Assembly: GCA_009760855.2 (NCBI GenBank)
Contig: WPIO01000001.1
Coordinates: forward strand, 24,133,001 to 24,197,000
DNA from: Cristatella mucedo
Lineage: Eukaryota > Bryozoa > Phylactolaemata > Cristatellidae
Length of the DNA stretch: 64,000 nt
Direction: 5' to 3'
The notes beneath the pieces were generated by a model. The model was given only the letters and a program-made list of their open reading frames with translations. It did not search any database and was not told the origin of the DNA. The position numbers were made by a program, and so were the translations under genes. How positions within the stretch are numbered: the stretch's first letter is position 1; each line of letters starts with the position of its first letter. This document shows, one piece after another, positions 36,035 to 47,758 of this stretch.

Positions 36035-37800
36035 TAATAATAACAAGAATAATAATGCACTTGATAAAGCGCCCACAGAGAACTTGATCTCTTTCTAGGC
36101 GCTTTACATTAGCTGCAAAGTGAAATGCAATTGAATGATAAGTAAAATCATGCTTGAAAAACAAACAAAATGAATAATATGGTTAGGGGTGACATGCGCA
36201 GGGTCAGCATGCAAATGTGGTTAGTGGCAGCATGCACAGTGTCAGCACGCATAAGCACATCAAGGACGAATCACAGAGACCCTCTAAATGCTGTCCTAAA
36301 TAGGTGTGTTTTAAGTTTCTTTTAAATGTGGTCAGGTCAGGGGATGTTCTGACGCAGGTCGGGAGGGAGTTCCAGGCTTTGGGAGCATACGAACTAAATG
36401 CACGGTCTCCAAAGGATTTAAGGCTTGTACGAGGCATTTGTAGACTGTTGGATTCCGAAAAGCGGGTGGTACGATGCTTGGCCTGATGGGGTAGCATATC
36501 TGAAAGATAGGCTGGAGCCATAGAATGAAGGGACCTAAAAGTGAGCGACAAAACCTTGAAGTCAATCCGTTGCTTGACTGGGAGCCAGTGCAGGTCGGCG
36601 AGAAGTGGAGTAATATGGCAACTGCGACGTTCACGACAGACAAGCCTAGCTGCAGAGTTTTGCACCAGCTGCAATCACCTGATCGCACAGTGAGTTGCAG
36701 AAGTCGAGACGGAATGTCACGAATGCATGGACCAACTTGGACGTGGTATCCTTATCTAAACAAGCCCGAATTTTAGCAATGTTATGAAGCTGAAAATAGG
36801 CAGATTTGACTGTGGAGCTGATATGGTCGTCTAACGAGAGGTCGCTTTGGAATATGACACCTAGATTTCGAGCTGATTCAACTGGAGATATGCTGGCAGA
36901 GCCAATTTTGAGAGTCAGCCTTTCCCATCTCTGAATCACGTTGGGTTTGCCCATAACTAGTAAGTTAGTTTTATCATCGTTTAGTTTTAGAAAATTTGCT
37001 GCAATCCATGTGCGGATGTCATCAATGCATGCAGCAAGTGAGTTGAGAGAATTTGAGGTGCTCGAAGGCTGGGAGGGATCAAAGCAAAGGTACAACTGAG
37101 TGTCATCCGCATAGAAGTGAAAGCCTAGATTGCGCTTGGCAATAACATCAGCAAGAGGGAGGGTATAAACCGTGAGAAGAACCGGACCTAGCACGGAGCC
37201 CTGAGGTACTCCATATTTTAGAGGTACTTCAGATGATCTTTGTCCATTCACGTCGATACTCTGGAGTCTCCCCTGAGATAGGACCTGAACCACTGCAGAG
37301 CAGTGCCAGTGATGCCCAGGCCAGATGAGAGGCGCTCTAGAAGAACTTTGTGGTTGATGGTATCAAAGGCTGCCGAAAGATCGAGCAAAACAAGCAGAGA
37401 CACTCTACCCATGTCTGCATTGCTAAGTAGGTCGTTGTATACCCGAAGCAATGCTGACTCTGTGGAGTAATTAGCTCTGAAGCCAGACTGGAACTTACCA
37501 GCAAGGTGTGAGGTTTCGATATTCAGCTGGTCTGCCACGACCCGTTCCAGTGTCTTTGATGGGAATGGTAGAAGGGAGACTGGGCGGTAGTTGCTTAAGT
37601 TCTCTTGGTCTAGTGTAGCTTTCTTGAGAAGTGGCCTGACTACAGCTTTTTTGAAAGGTGATGGTACATGACCTGAGGCTAATGACATATTAATGATTTT
37701 AGTTATGCATGGCAGCAGCAGATCAATGCAACGTAGGAGCAGGACAGTGGGAATAGGGTCCAGAGGACTTGTTGTCTTCCTTGATTGAGTTGCCACTAAT
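36035..37800 (-). mobile_element. LINE-1f copy B: 5'-truncated, best-preserved RT
   Basis: Runs from within the RT fingers to the 3' hairpin and an AATAATAATG tail. RT landmarks are [69 protein letters not shown] and YADDTQLY, all in canonical form. Two frameshifts (near 37270 and 36665) separate three open frames. It is closely similar to the 3' piece at 55.1-55.7 kb, which suggests a relatively young subfamily. Confidence 0.92.
36204..37796 (-). pseudogene. Reverse transcriptase of LINE-1f copy B, two frameshifts
   Basis: Three overlapping frames (37796-37248, 37293-36646, 36674-36204) together cover most of the RT and its C-terminal tail. Catalytic YADD and the PQG motif are intact. The second frameshift coincides with loss of the LAGLPACAIR segment. 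No 5' endonuclease is present. Confidence 0.88.
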
Positions 37801-38013
37801 AAGTTGAGAAGCGTTGTTTCAAGCCGATATTAAGTACCTAGTGCTATTTAAAAATTTATCTTGGGAAGCCATTTTCATTTTCTATTATAACGAGTATTTA
37901 TTTTCATGCTCTTTGAAAAGCCAATTTAAGGTGCAAGCATAATGTATCTCCAATCCTAGGACGGTTTTTGAGCCGCTCAGCTAACGCATTAAATCATTTT
38001 TAGATTATTCTGC

Positions 38014-38084
<71 letters not shown>

Positions 38085-39227
38085 CTTGGAATTAGATCAT
38101 CTTCTGTATCGAGAAAACTCCCAGTTCTACAATGTCAGCGGGCAGTTCTGAAGCGACTAACTTGACCAGCAAAGAGTTATAGAGACCTTTTTAGGTGCCA
38201 GCCATAATGCCACTGTATTCTCCAGCTGCTGCCATCGCACCGCGTCTTTTGCAGGAAAGGTGTGGCTAAATAAATCAAATCAGTAGCAGGCCGGAAGCGA
38301 GAAATGCTTGAAGGATAGCAAAATTTTGACTTCGAGAGAGCTGAAAAGAAGGTTAAGTATATTTCAAGTCCTAATTGCTTAGCAAGCAGAAAGCAGGCCT
38401 GCTTTCTTTCTACTGCAGCAAATACTGTTGAAAAATATGGTTGAAGGCTAGAGATCTTACAGACGCAATTTTTCTATCTTACCAATGTTACAGACAAGGA
38501 AATTATTATTGACTTTGTTAGTGCTTGTGTTATTCCAAGCTAACTTTTAAGGCAACAAAACAAGTTAGTCGGCAGCCATTAGTCACGGGTTTGAGCATCG
38601 AAAGAGAGGCCTTAGCAACTTATTACAAAGACTTTTCGCACTTGGCAGCACTGTGATGCTAGGCTAGAGAAAATGGAAGCCGCTCAGCTGAATGCTCGGA
38701 TCATTAGCTGCTTGATTGACATTAGCACCCATGTCAATTTAAAATGATGCTTAGCTATTTATAAAAAATTAATATTTTGACAAGTTGTATAATAAGCATT
38801 TTAAAGAGACTCCTCAGCTCTCTCTCTCTCTCTATCTCTCTCTCAAGAGACGAACTCCGAAGTGTAGAGTCCAAGCAGTGCTGCCCAGAATGTCTAGCTC
38901 TGCTCACGTGATCCTACCCCCCACACCGTGAAATCCTGAAGCAAAACGCTGATGGCCTGCCTTCAGGCAGGCCTCTTCATCCCCGCACAATAATGGGAAA
39001 GATCCTCAGAAAAATATTGGCTTTCTCTGAAAACACAACCGTGAATCAAAAGGGCTCATTTGGTGAAACAAGAGGTACGCTGACCGGTAAATTTATTAGC
39101 CACATATAAAAGAAAATTAATTTTAATCTACACATTTATATAAATATTCACTTTATACAACGTTTATATGACCATCTTTATAGTCGTAAGATCTTCAAAA
39201 GAATAAGGCACCGAGCTTCCGAGTATC
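37801..39227. other. No gene; (GA)n at 38016-38082
   Basis: Intergenic sequence with a pure GA tract (38016-38082) and a short CT run at 38818-38845. No exon recognised. Confidence 0.5.
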
Positions 39228-39306
39228 GTGATAATAATAATAATTATTATAACAGACTTGATACAGCGCCCTCAGATAACTCAACCTCTTTCTATGCGCT
39301 TTGACC
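39228..39306 (-). mobile_element. LINE-1f 3' end fragment
   Basis: Minus-strand ATA/ATT tail, then the hairpin region (AGCGCCCTCAGATAACTCAA, CTTTCTATGCGCTTTG). Only about 80 bp. Confidence 0.8.
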
Positions 39307-40004
39307 CCTAAAGAGTTAGAAGATCGAAAATAAGTTGTCAACCATTTTTGCGGAGCAAGAAGCGACGGACTGATGGAGTGCCACCGAGCAGATTTCTCGA
39401 GAGCGTCGTACAAAGAGGAAAACAACTTCAGAAATTTAAAAAACCTTGGTTGCCCTCCTTTTGAAGACCTTAAAATCACTCCGGAGCCTCTCAAGAAACC
39501 AACCCATAACGATCAAGCCGAAAGCCAACCACACTTGCATGCAGGATTTTTAGCATCCTCTAAAACAAGAAGCAGCAGCAGCCCTCCTTGAACTTTTAAC
39601 TGAGCCTTACAGTCTTGCTAGAGGAAATCGGGCAGCAGTGCCAGCGCATCGTGTGAGTGCTCGCATGCAGTCCGCTGTCAGAAGTCATTGGGCTAGTCAG
39701 CAGGAAATCCTCTTTGCTTATCAACTAGGACAGGTTCTCAATTACTCTTACATTTTAAAGTTATATATTCGGTGTTGCAACTCTGCTCTATTAACACCGA
39801 AGCTAAGCTTGAAGTATCCCAAAACTAGCTTAGGTCCAACCATCAATGACAGCAGAATCCTATGAATAGACTCAAGCCAATACAGTCAGGTCAGTCTAGT
39901 TTCAAATGCATTTCAATGCATGTTCCAGCCCGTTCGTAACGGTAAACATTAGGTATGAGCAAGTGCTATTGGGTCGAAATTATTCAAACCGTTATGACAC
40001 GTTA
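39307..40004. other. No gene recognised
   Basis: Two overlapping short frames on opposite strands, with no family resemblance. Confidence 0.4.
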
Positions 40005-40007
40005 AGT

Positions 40008-40041
<34 letters not shown>

Positions 40042-40137
40042 CACATGCGCGAATACACACACACACGCAAAAACACACGCACAAAAACCCACCTAAATAT
40101 GCACCCTCACGCTCCCGCGCGCGAACACACACACACA

Positions 40138-40192
<55 letters not shown>
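40005..40192. repeat. (CA)n-rich microsatellite with (CACG)n blocks
   Basis: ACAC runs broken by AAAC and CGCGCG, with a GCAC block at 40138-40157. Alternating purine-pyrimidine sequence for most of its length. Confidence 0.95.
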
Positions 40193-40196
<4 letters not shown>

Positions 40197-40497
40197 TTAT
40201 AGTAGTGCACACAATCACAAATAAATATACGCACCATACTTTTGACTAAATCAAAACAGTGCACGGCAAAGCGAAGAGCTAATAACGGTTTATATAGAGG
40301 TCATATGTGCATGCATGCTGCAATTGTTTACATAGTTCGTATATACGTACATAAGTAGATGTGTGTGTCTTGGTTTGGACCTCAAAAGTACTACGATTTC
40401 TATGCATTTTCTTTACAAGAAGAGTTTACAATGGCCTAACTTAAATTCTGAGTCTAAGAGGCTTTCAGCTCCAACATAAATGTGCAGACACACGTGC

Positions 40498-40812
40498 AAA
40501 CACACACACGAACACACACGCACACACACACGCGCACACACACGCGCACACACACGCGCACACACACGCGCACACACACGCGCACACACACGCGCACACA
40601 CACGCGCACACACACGCGCACACACACGCGCACACACACGCGCACACACACGCGCACACACACGCGCACACACACGCGCACACACACGCGCACACACACG
40701 CGCACACACACGCGCGCACACACACGCGCACACACACGCGCACACACACGCGCACACACACGCGAACACGCGAGCTCGCGCGTGCGCGAGTGCACACACA
40801 CACACACAAACA
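40498..40812. repeat. 12-bp tandem array (CGCGCACACACA)n
   Basis: Around twenty copies of a strict alternating purine-pyrimidine dodecamer from about 40520 to 40765, with CA-rich shoulders. CG/CA alternation of this length is a classic Z-DNA-forming sequence. The unit is a multiple of 3, so all six frames stay open and give false 119-194 residue frames. Confidence 0.97.
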
Positions 40813-41213
40813 CGCGCGGCACACACGAACACATTCATACTAGTAGTTACATTCGTATAAGCACACATAAACTTGATGTTCTTCAGTTCATGCGCTACAG
40901 CCAACTGAGAACTGCCTCTGTACACGGCTCGATCAAAGTAATAGTGGTCACTAGCACTCAATTTACGATCTTCTCTATGAACATGATCTCGCTAACTACG
41001 AGGGCCTTTTTGATTCTGGGGCGAAAGACTAGGCTACTTACGTTGCAAAAGACAGCGATCAGCTAGCGCTCGCTAAATGTCATCTTTTGACTTAAGCCGA
41101 TTCGCTTAATAGTCCCACCGTTTAAACGTTGGCATCCGTGCCTTACTTATACCCATCTTGCATTTTTTGTCAGAACTCAAATGGAAGCCATGACTAAATT
41201 CAAAACCCATTAA
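40813..41213. other. No gene recognised
   Basis: Unique sequence between the dodecamer array and a SINE. Nothing identifiable. Confidence 0.4.
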
Positions 41214-41358
41214 ACGATGGTTTGGCCCAGCGGTTAAGATGCTTGCCTCAACCAAGGTCTGGTCGACATCGTGGGCTCAAGCCTCATGACATAGGTAAAG
41301 CGCCTGAATAAAGATTAAGTTCTCTTAGGGCGCTATACACATTAATTATATATAGTGG
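41214..41358 (+). mobile_element. SINE-1 copy b, tRNA-derived
   Basis: Box A TTGGCCCAGCGG and box B GGGCTCAAGCC, then the hairpin tail AAAGCGCCTGAATAAAGATT to TTAGGGCGCTATACAC, ending in an AT-rich run. Same organisation as the copies at 3271 and 55667. Confidence 0.87.
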
Positions 41359-42264
41359 TCCCATATAGTAGCTGAAGATTGCTCAGTAGAAGTAATTATC
41401 TCGATACCTGGAAAGATGTCCGTGCCTCACTGTTTAAGTAATCGGTTAGCGAGAGCGTTAAAACACCCAACTTTTCAATCATACCCTGCCTTCTTTCTCG
41501 ACAGCGAAATGCAGTAGAACACATATAGTTCGATAAAATGATACACTAAAGCACTACCTTCCATCCGATGAACCCTAGCCTCTAGAGATAACGTCATGTA
41601 TACTGCGCATTCCCTTGCCATTTGAAATAACTGGTCACGTTGCTACTATCTTTGGTCAAACTGCTGCTGCAATATGACAAAATTAAGCCGACACATTAAA
41701 GTTACGCAGGAGGCATCCTGAAACAAGTTTTCGAAATCAGAAAGCGAGATTGTCTACAAAACTAATTCTAACTCACCACAAGCTCCTGCAGTAGATATGT
41801 CGCCGACGCGAAGCCCACCACGATCTGAAAAGAAATGGCTGCACCGACCTTAGTTAAATGGCACCTTAATTCAAGGTCACTCCTACCTTCGATCTCAGAG
41901 AAAATGCCTTTCTGTGCGATGCTCACATGAGAGCTACACTGATATTTCATAACCGAATGATTATCTTTTTATAATGCCGTAACGGCAAAATTTAACTTTC
42001 CAGCAATTCGCGATAACGAGATGAACTGCTCAATGTTGGTTAAACTAATAGTATACTAAAATAAAACCATAGAGCATGAAAATCTCGAAGCCGAAATATA
42101 AGGGAATCTACTCCAAGACGCGTACAATTTTGATTGGTTATAAGAGTAGGGCAGCTTTCCAATTTAAATCTTTGACGAGGTATTTGCTTGCTGTGAATAA
42201 GACTCAGTAAATTACGGCATTTAAACTAGGAAGTTTTTCAATTAAGTGAGCCTATTGTGGTTTC
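41359..42264. other. No gene recognised
   Basis: Unique AT-rich sequence. The only minus-strand frame, at 41768-41950, is short and unassigned. Confidence 0.4.
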
Positions 42265-42500
42265 TTTTAAATGACGCGATACCCCTAGTCGTTGTATGAG
42301 TGGGCTGTGACACGCGATGTGGTATGCGGTCGGGATATGCTGTTAGTGACTGTTTACTGACACGGGAGTCACGGGGCACTCCGGTGGGTGACAGGGCGAA
42401 GAGAGTCGTGGTTCCCCCTGCTCCGTTCGTGGTGAAATAAAATGGTGGTGTTGGTCTTTGGCTGGCGTTCTTTTGCGGTGTGCGATTATAACCAAACTAC
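42265..42500 (+). promoter_or_regulatory. 5' LTR of the short LTR element
   Basis: Direct-repeat partner of 43579-43770. It contains the polyadenylation signal AATAAAAT and a following GT-rich stretch. The 5' TG end is not clear, so this edge may be truncated. Confidence 0.6.
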
Positions 42501-42535
42501 AAGCTATTTCTGTCGGCGGCGGTGACCTACAGCAA

Positions 42536-43440
42536 TGATACTTGATTACTTCTGCGGTGACGAGGACATTGTGAGTTGGCTGCTTGACTCGGAGAGGAGG
42601 CTTGAAGTACGTGCTGTCAACCGACCAGACATGTACAAATATTTAAACCAGCCTTCCTGGAAGGAGATGCCTTCACTCTATATAAACGTATGCCACTGGA
42701 GATCAGAAAAGACTATGCAAGGCTTTGGGTGGCCTTAGTGGGTGCATTCACCGGCCTCGAAGGAAGAGCACGGCTGGTGCACGCTGAACTGATAAAAGCC
42801 GGTTGAATTGAGGGGAATGGAAGGAAATACCAGAAGCAGCAGCAGCAATCACCGTTGGTGTGCCGGGCGACAAGGGTTTGCCGGGATGCCACCGTGTATC
42901 ACTTGGTGACAGCGATCCAGGTTGAGATGGCTTGCCAGGCGCCGATGGTGTGCGACGAAGCAACTGCATTCTGCGAGGCAATGGTCAGCGGCGGGGCTGA
43001 GGTGTACAGCAGCGAGACGAAGGCATGCGGCAGAGAGGCAGCAACGTCCGGCAGAGAGGCGACAGCGTCCGGCAGAGAGGCAGCGGCCGTCGAGGCAGCA
43101 AAAGCCATGAAGGTTAAATTGGCCTGTGACGAGTATGTGTGCTGTGATGTGAAGAGGCGAAGGTTGGAGGCGCCTCCCAGAGATGCGGCAGCGCGCCCGA
43201 AGACGCCGAGGGACGCTTGCTAAGTAGTGGTGGTGTGGTGCACCGGTGGGCTGCGAGGCTTCCCGCGCCGACAAGGCACCAGCTTTGGAGAAATATATGG
43301 CCCGGCGACGCGTGAACGCCAACGTATACGCAGCCGGCTTGCTTCCACATGCCATGCGGTCGTCTGCCTCCTCCGAGCAGCCGTTAATTAGTCTCATAAT
43401 TGAGGAAGCGGACCGCCAGTGGAAGCTTAAGTGGTTCTGA
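42536..43440 (+). pseudogene. gag-like remnant of the short LTR element
   Basis: It begins MILDYFCGDEDIVSWLLDSE (42535-42738, 67 codons) and, after stops, continues in another frame (42855-43223) with alanine-rich heptads (SGREAAT, SGREATA, SGREAAA). The same heptad style and flanking sequence recur at 56.5-57.2 kb. I infer a coiled-coil gag-type protein from position alone; no zinc knuckle is seen. Confidence 0.45.
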
Positions 43441-43578
43441 CTTGATACATGGGCAGCCGCCAGCTTCATCAGCGGCAGCTCATCGACGGTGGGTTGACGA
43501 CCCACAGCTGCCTGCTGCTCCGACTACGTAGTAGACTGATCTATAGATCAGGCAGGCATGTGGTTTCATGTAAGTGAT

Positions 43579-43770
43579 GGCACTGCCCCTGATCGTTGTA
43601 CGAGTGGGCTGTGACACATGAATTGGTATGCGTTCGGGATGTGCTTTTAGTGATTGTTGAGACACGGGAGTCGCGGGACAATCCAGGGAGGCAGGAGTGA
43701 AGAGAGTCTTGGTTCATCCTGCTCCGTGTGTGGTAGAATGGAAATGGTGGTTCCGTCGTACGTTTACACC
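43579..43770 (+). promoter_or_regulatory. 3' LTR of the short LTR element
   Basis: Direct-repeat partner of the 5' LTR, sharing TGTACGAGTGGGCTGTGACA and GACACGGGAGTC. Its poly(A) signal is degraded (AGAATGGAAATGG where the 5' copy has AATAAAATGG). Confidence 0.6.
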
Positions 43771-43904
43771 AAAAAGCAGTTCAAATATCTGTCGTGGCGA
43801 TAGAAAGAAAGAGTTATGTCTACGTATGCACTTTAGTTAAACCAGTAGTTGATGCAATTCTGTCATTTCGACGGGACAAGAAACAAGGCAGTCATAGCCA
43901 TTCA

Positions 43905-44393
43905 TATCAATGTAATGTAATGTATCTCCGTCTGTAACTCCACAAAGTCATAACGACTATTTGGGTGTTACTCGGGAGAGTTTTGTATAGCGCACTCACA
44001 GCCTAAGCGGCTTTCGGTACGCATTCAGTAGCCAACAGACTTCATCTCACGCAACAAAGAGAAAGTGGGAAGCCTAGCAGAGTCAGGAGAGCAGTTGAGG
44101 TAGTGAGTAGCATGGAAGTAGCAGCTCAGAACTGCTGAAAAAGATGAGCCATAGTCGGCAGCAGGAGAGTAGTTGTCGATGCGTAGGAATTGTGGGAGCG
44201 AGTTCCACAGTCTAGGACCTGCAGAGCTAAAGCTTCTGTATTCAACGGTCTTTAAGCGGAGGAATGGAACAGCTAATGTATTGTCCACACAGGACCTGAG
44301 GGCGCTAACAGGCTGAAACTGATGCAGCAGTTCAGCTAGGTACGAAGGAGCCAAGCCGTGGCGGGCCTTGTGGGTCAGCGTAAGAACTTTCCT
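43905..44393 (-). mobile_element. LINE-2f 3' end forming the tail of a chimeric LINE
   Basis: Minus-strand LINE-2f: RT tail VLTLTHKARHGLAPSYLAEL (frame 44453-44025), 3' UTR GTCTGTAACTCCACAAAGTC read in plus, then (ATTAC)-type repeats at 43905-43920. It joins LINE-1f sequence at about 44391 without a gap; see the adjacent entry. Confidence 0.85.
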
Positions 44394-46290
44394 GATTGCA
44401 CAGGCCGGTAGGCCAGTAAGCAGTGATTTACAGAAGTCAAGAAGGGATGTCACAAATGCATGGACCAGCTTAAGGCGTGGTATCTTTATCTAAACAAGCC
44501 CAAGTTTTAGCAATGTTATGAAGCTGAAAATAGGCAGATTTGACTGTGGAGCTGATATGGTCGTCTAACGACTGGTCGCTTTGGAATATGACACTTAGAT
44601 TTCGAGCTGATTCAACTGGAGATAAGCTGGCAGAGCCAATTTTGAGAGTCAGCCTTTCCAATCTCTGAATCACACTTGGTTTGCCCATAACTAGTAAGTA
44701 AGTTTTATCATCTTTTTTTTTTAGAAAATTTGCTGCCATCCATGTGCGGATGTCATCAATGCATGCAGCAAGTGAGTTGAGAGAATTCGAGCTGCTCGAA
44801 GGCTGGGAGAGATCAAAGTAAAGGTAGAACTGAGTGTAATTCGCATAGAAGTGAAAGCCTAGATTGTGATTGGCAATCACATCAGCAAGAGGGAGAGTAT
44901 AAACCGTGAGAAGAACCGGACCTAGCACTGAGCCATGAGATACCCCATATTTCAGAAGTACCTCGGATGATCTTTGTCCGTTCACGTCGATACTCTGGAG
45001 TCTCCCACTGACATAGGACCTGAACCATTGCAGAGCAGTGCCAGTGATGCCCAGGCAAGATGAGAGGCACGCAATAAGAACTTGGTGATCGATAGTATCT
45101 ACAACTGCCGAAAGATTGCGCAAAGCAAACAGAGTTACTCCACCTAAGTCTGCATTCCTAAGTAAGTCATTATATACCAAAAACAATGCTGATTCTGTGG
45201 AGCGATTAGCTCTGAAGCCAGACTGGAAGTTACTAGCAAGGTTTAAAGTTTCAAGATATGAGTTAAGCTGGTCCGCCACGAATCGCTCCAGTGTCTTCGA
45301 TAGGAATGGTAGAAGGGAGACTGTGCGGTAGTTGCTCAAGATCTCTTGGTCTAGTGTCACTTTCTTGAGAAGTGGGCTGACTACAGTTTTTTCGAAAGGT
45401 GCTGGGACGTGACCTGAGGCTAATGACATACTAGTGATGTTAGTTATGCATGGCAGCAGCAAATCAATGCAAACTGGAAGCAGGATAGTGGGAATAGGGT
45501 CAACAAGACTAGTTGTCTTCTTTGATTGGGATACGAACTTCAGGACGACATCACTAGTGACCTGCTTAAATGTAGACATTGAGCTGCAGCCAGGAATCGA
45601 GGGACAGCATTTTAAGGGGATGCTGCAATCGCAGGAATGAACTCTCTTATCTTGTCTATCTTCCGGAAAAAGAATCGATAGAGGCGATCGACTAGATCAT
45701 AACAAGAATCATTAGGTAAAGAGCTAATCTGGGAGCGGTTGAGGAGATGGTTGATCGTCGACATCAGCATTTTTGGATTGTGCATCTATGATTCAACAAT
45801 GTTGTTATAGAAGCTGGACTTAGACTTTGGTAGGATCAATTGGAACGACCTACAGTAGTCCTCGTATGCCTGTCGATGGACAGTCAGTCCTGATCTTGTG
45901 TATGCTTTTCGAAGCTTCTGCTTAGTAGGCTTAGCTAGCTCAATGTCTGTGGTAAACCACAGGCCTTCTGGGCGAAGGGGCAGAGTGCACTTAGTCAGAG
46001 GTGCAAACTCACAGAGCGTGTCAGCTAGTGTCGTGTTGTAGCTATCTACTAACGACAGGTATTCTCGCACGGACAACATCGATGTCAAGGGTTTTGAGGT
46101 TTCGCGATTCACAAGTAATTTTTGGCGGAGAAGGATGCACACACTGTAGACCAAATGAGATCTGCATGTGTTCAGATAAGCAGGATTTGGTAATAATTGG
46201 TAATGACAATGTGCAGTTGTATGAGAATATTTGTTCGAGTATGTGACCCTGTACGTGAGTAAGGCCGGACACGTGAGGCTCAAAATCCCT
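44394..46290 (-). mobile_element. LINE-1f copy C: endonuclease remnant and RT, fused to a LINE-2f tail
   Basis: RT frame of 369 codons open from 45579 to 44470 with fingers (LSNYRTVSLLPFLSKTLERF), NRSTESAL and ESARN landmarks. The endonuclease remnant and linker lie at 46283-45786. At the 3' side the element passes from PACAIR directly into LINE-2f KVLTLT. Catalytic sites are damaged: the YADD box reads YANYT and the PQG motif reads SHG. Inactive. Confidence 0.88.
44470..45579 (-). pseudogene. Reverse transcriptase of LINE-1f copy C, open but catalytically dead
   Basis: The longest LINE frame here, at 369 codons. The YADD aspartates are replaced (YANYTQFYLY) and PQG is changed to SHG, so polymerase activity is not expected even though the frame is open. 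Confidence 0.85.
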
Positions 46291-46389
46291 CAGTCTTACT
46301 CAGAAATTGACAACAATTTCCACAATATGAGCTGGACTAGCTGTTCTCATGTAGCATTTGCACAGAATCAGTGCGTCCTGTATCAAAGT

Positions 46390-47140
46390 GACTATTAACC
46401 TGTCTGATCTTATAAGTTCCAAAGAAAAGCCTGCATAATTTTAGCTAAATCATGTTGCAGTCATTCGGGCCTACCTAGAAATGGACATTACATCCAAGCT
46501 GGGCTATGCATACGTGAGATCTGGTCTCGACTTCTGTAAATAATTATACAGGTCTTTAAATGTATGTAATAAGGCACTTTTAGTTGGTGCAAAACTCGGC
46601 AGCTAGGCTTGTCTGTAGTGAGCTTAACATTTGCAAGTTACTCAAATTTTCACAAACCTGCACTGGCTTCACATCTAGCAGCGTATTGACCTTAAGGTTT
46701 TTTGCTCACTCTTAACTCTTTTTATTCTCTCACTCATGCCAAACATATCAGAACTACTTCCGAATCAGGCGAGGTATCGGACCTCCCGCTCTTACGACTC
46801 AAGTTTATTAGCTGTGCATCAAGCCAATCTATAATCCTTTGAACACTGTACCTCTAGTTCGTGTGCCACAAAAGCCTGGAAGTCATACCCAAATGATGTC
46901 AAGACACCCCTTGACTTGGCAAGATTTAAAAAGAAGCTAAAATGCAACGTTTCCTGATAGTATTCGCAGTCTCCTAGCGTACTGTCCTCTGTACGCTCAC
47001 GCGTGCTGAAGCTGCTCAGTCTATCGCTAATTCTATTTAATAACTTAGTTTACACGTTGGTTTACACATTGGTAGGTGCCTAGAAAGGGGTTTAGTTCTC
47101 TGAGAGTGTTATGCAAATTTCTTATCATTATTTCAAAATT
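46390..47140 (+). mobile_element. LINE-1f fragment, eroded
   Basis: Plus-strand RT tail and 3' end. It includes the region TTGGTGCAAAACTCGGCAGC, the hairpin (GTGCCTAGAAAGGGGTTTAG) and a decayed tail. It is head-to-head with copy C. Confidence 0.75.
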
Positions 47141-47580
47141 AAGTGCTAGGTAAATGTTGCCCTCGAACTGCTGACTTCAAATAAGTCAAAAGACAGATCG
47201 ACGTACTGCATTCAAGTCTGAACAGTAACGATTGCATTGACAGATCGCCCAATAGTTCAGTAGAGTGCAAAGTACGCGAACGAGGGTTTTATCGCCTGCC
47301 TATACCACTAGATTACTCACACGAGCACGATCAGGCCCAATACTACCCATATGGATATAATTTTCTTCCTGTCGGCGCGAGCTGACATTTTCTGAGGCTG
47401 GGTGCCTTCATTGCACAGGAATACTTTGGCAAGATGAACATTCTCACGGTGCCTTCCTTTCAATCATAATTATCCTGTTCCAATTGAAGACATCGCGGTA
47501 AACGTTTTTTATCGACCTCATTTTACCAGCAGATTATCCTTAGTGACCGAAAATTTTGTCAGATTCCTCACCAAAATTTC
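47141..47580. other. No gene recognised
   Basis: Unique sequence between two LINE pieces. No exon or repeat identified. Confidence 0.4.
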
Positions 47581-47584
47581 ATGA

Positions 47585-47758
47585 CTGATCACCTTTGATA
47601 CTCTCGTTAGACGAACACATCAGCTCCACAATCAAGTCTGCCTACTTTCAGATACATGACGTTGCTAAAATTCTTTTAGATAAGGATACCACGTCTAAGT
47701 TTTTCCATGCATTTGTGACATCCCGTCTTGACTTCTGTAACTCACTGCATGCTGGCCT
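47585..47758 (+). mobile_element. LINE-1f internal fragment
   Basis: Plus-strand piece covering DDHISSTIKSAYFQ to SRLDFCNSL. It is cut sharply at 47758 by LTR-element sequence, which makes it a candidate insertion target. Confidence 0.8.

Larger units (their letters stand above)
42265..43770 (+). mobile_element. Short LTR retroelement with two LTRs and no pol
   Basis: The segments 42275-42460 and 43579-43765 are direct repeats (CCCTgaTCGTTGTAcGAGTGG, GACACGGGAGTC, CTGCTCCGT and other shared blocks), diverged by point changes. The 5' copy carries an AATAAAAT signal (42436). Between them lie about 1.1 kb with only gag-like remnants. A PBS-like GGTGACC follows the 5' LTR at about 42521. No protease, RT or integrase is present, so the element is non-autonomous or internally deleted. 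Confidence 0.7.

Noticed and set aside
40413-41066. Overlapping 119-194 codon frames on both strands
   Set aside because: They arise from the stop-free 12-bp repeat. Composition alternates C/V/R or H/T/R and has no biological pattern.
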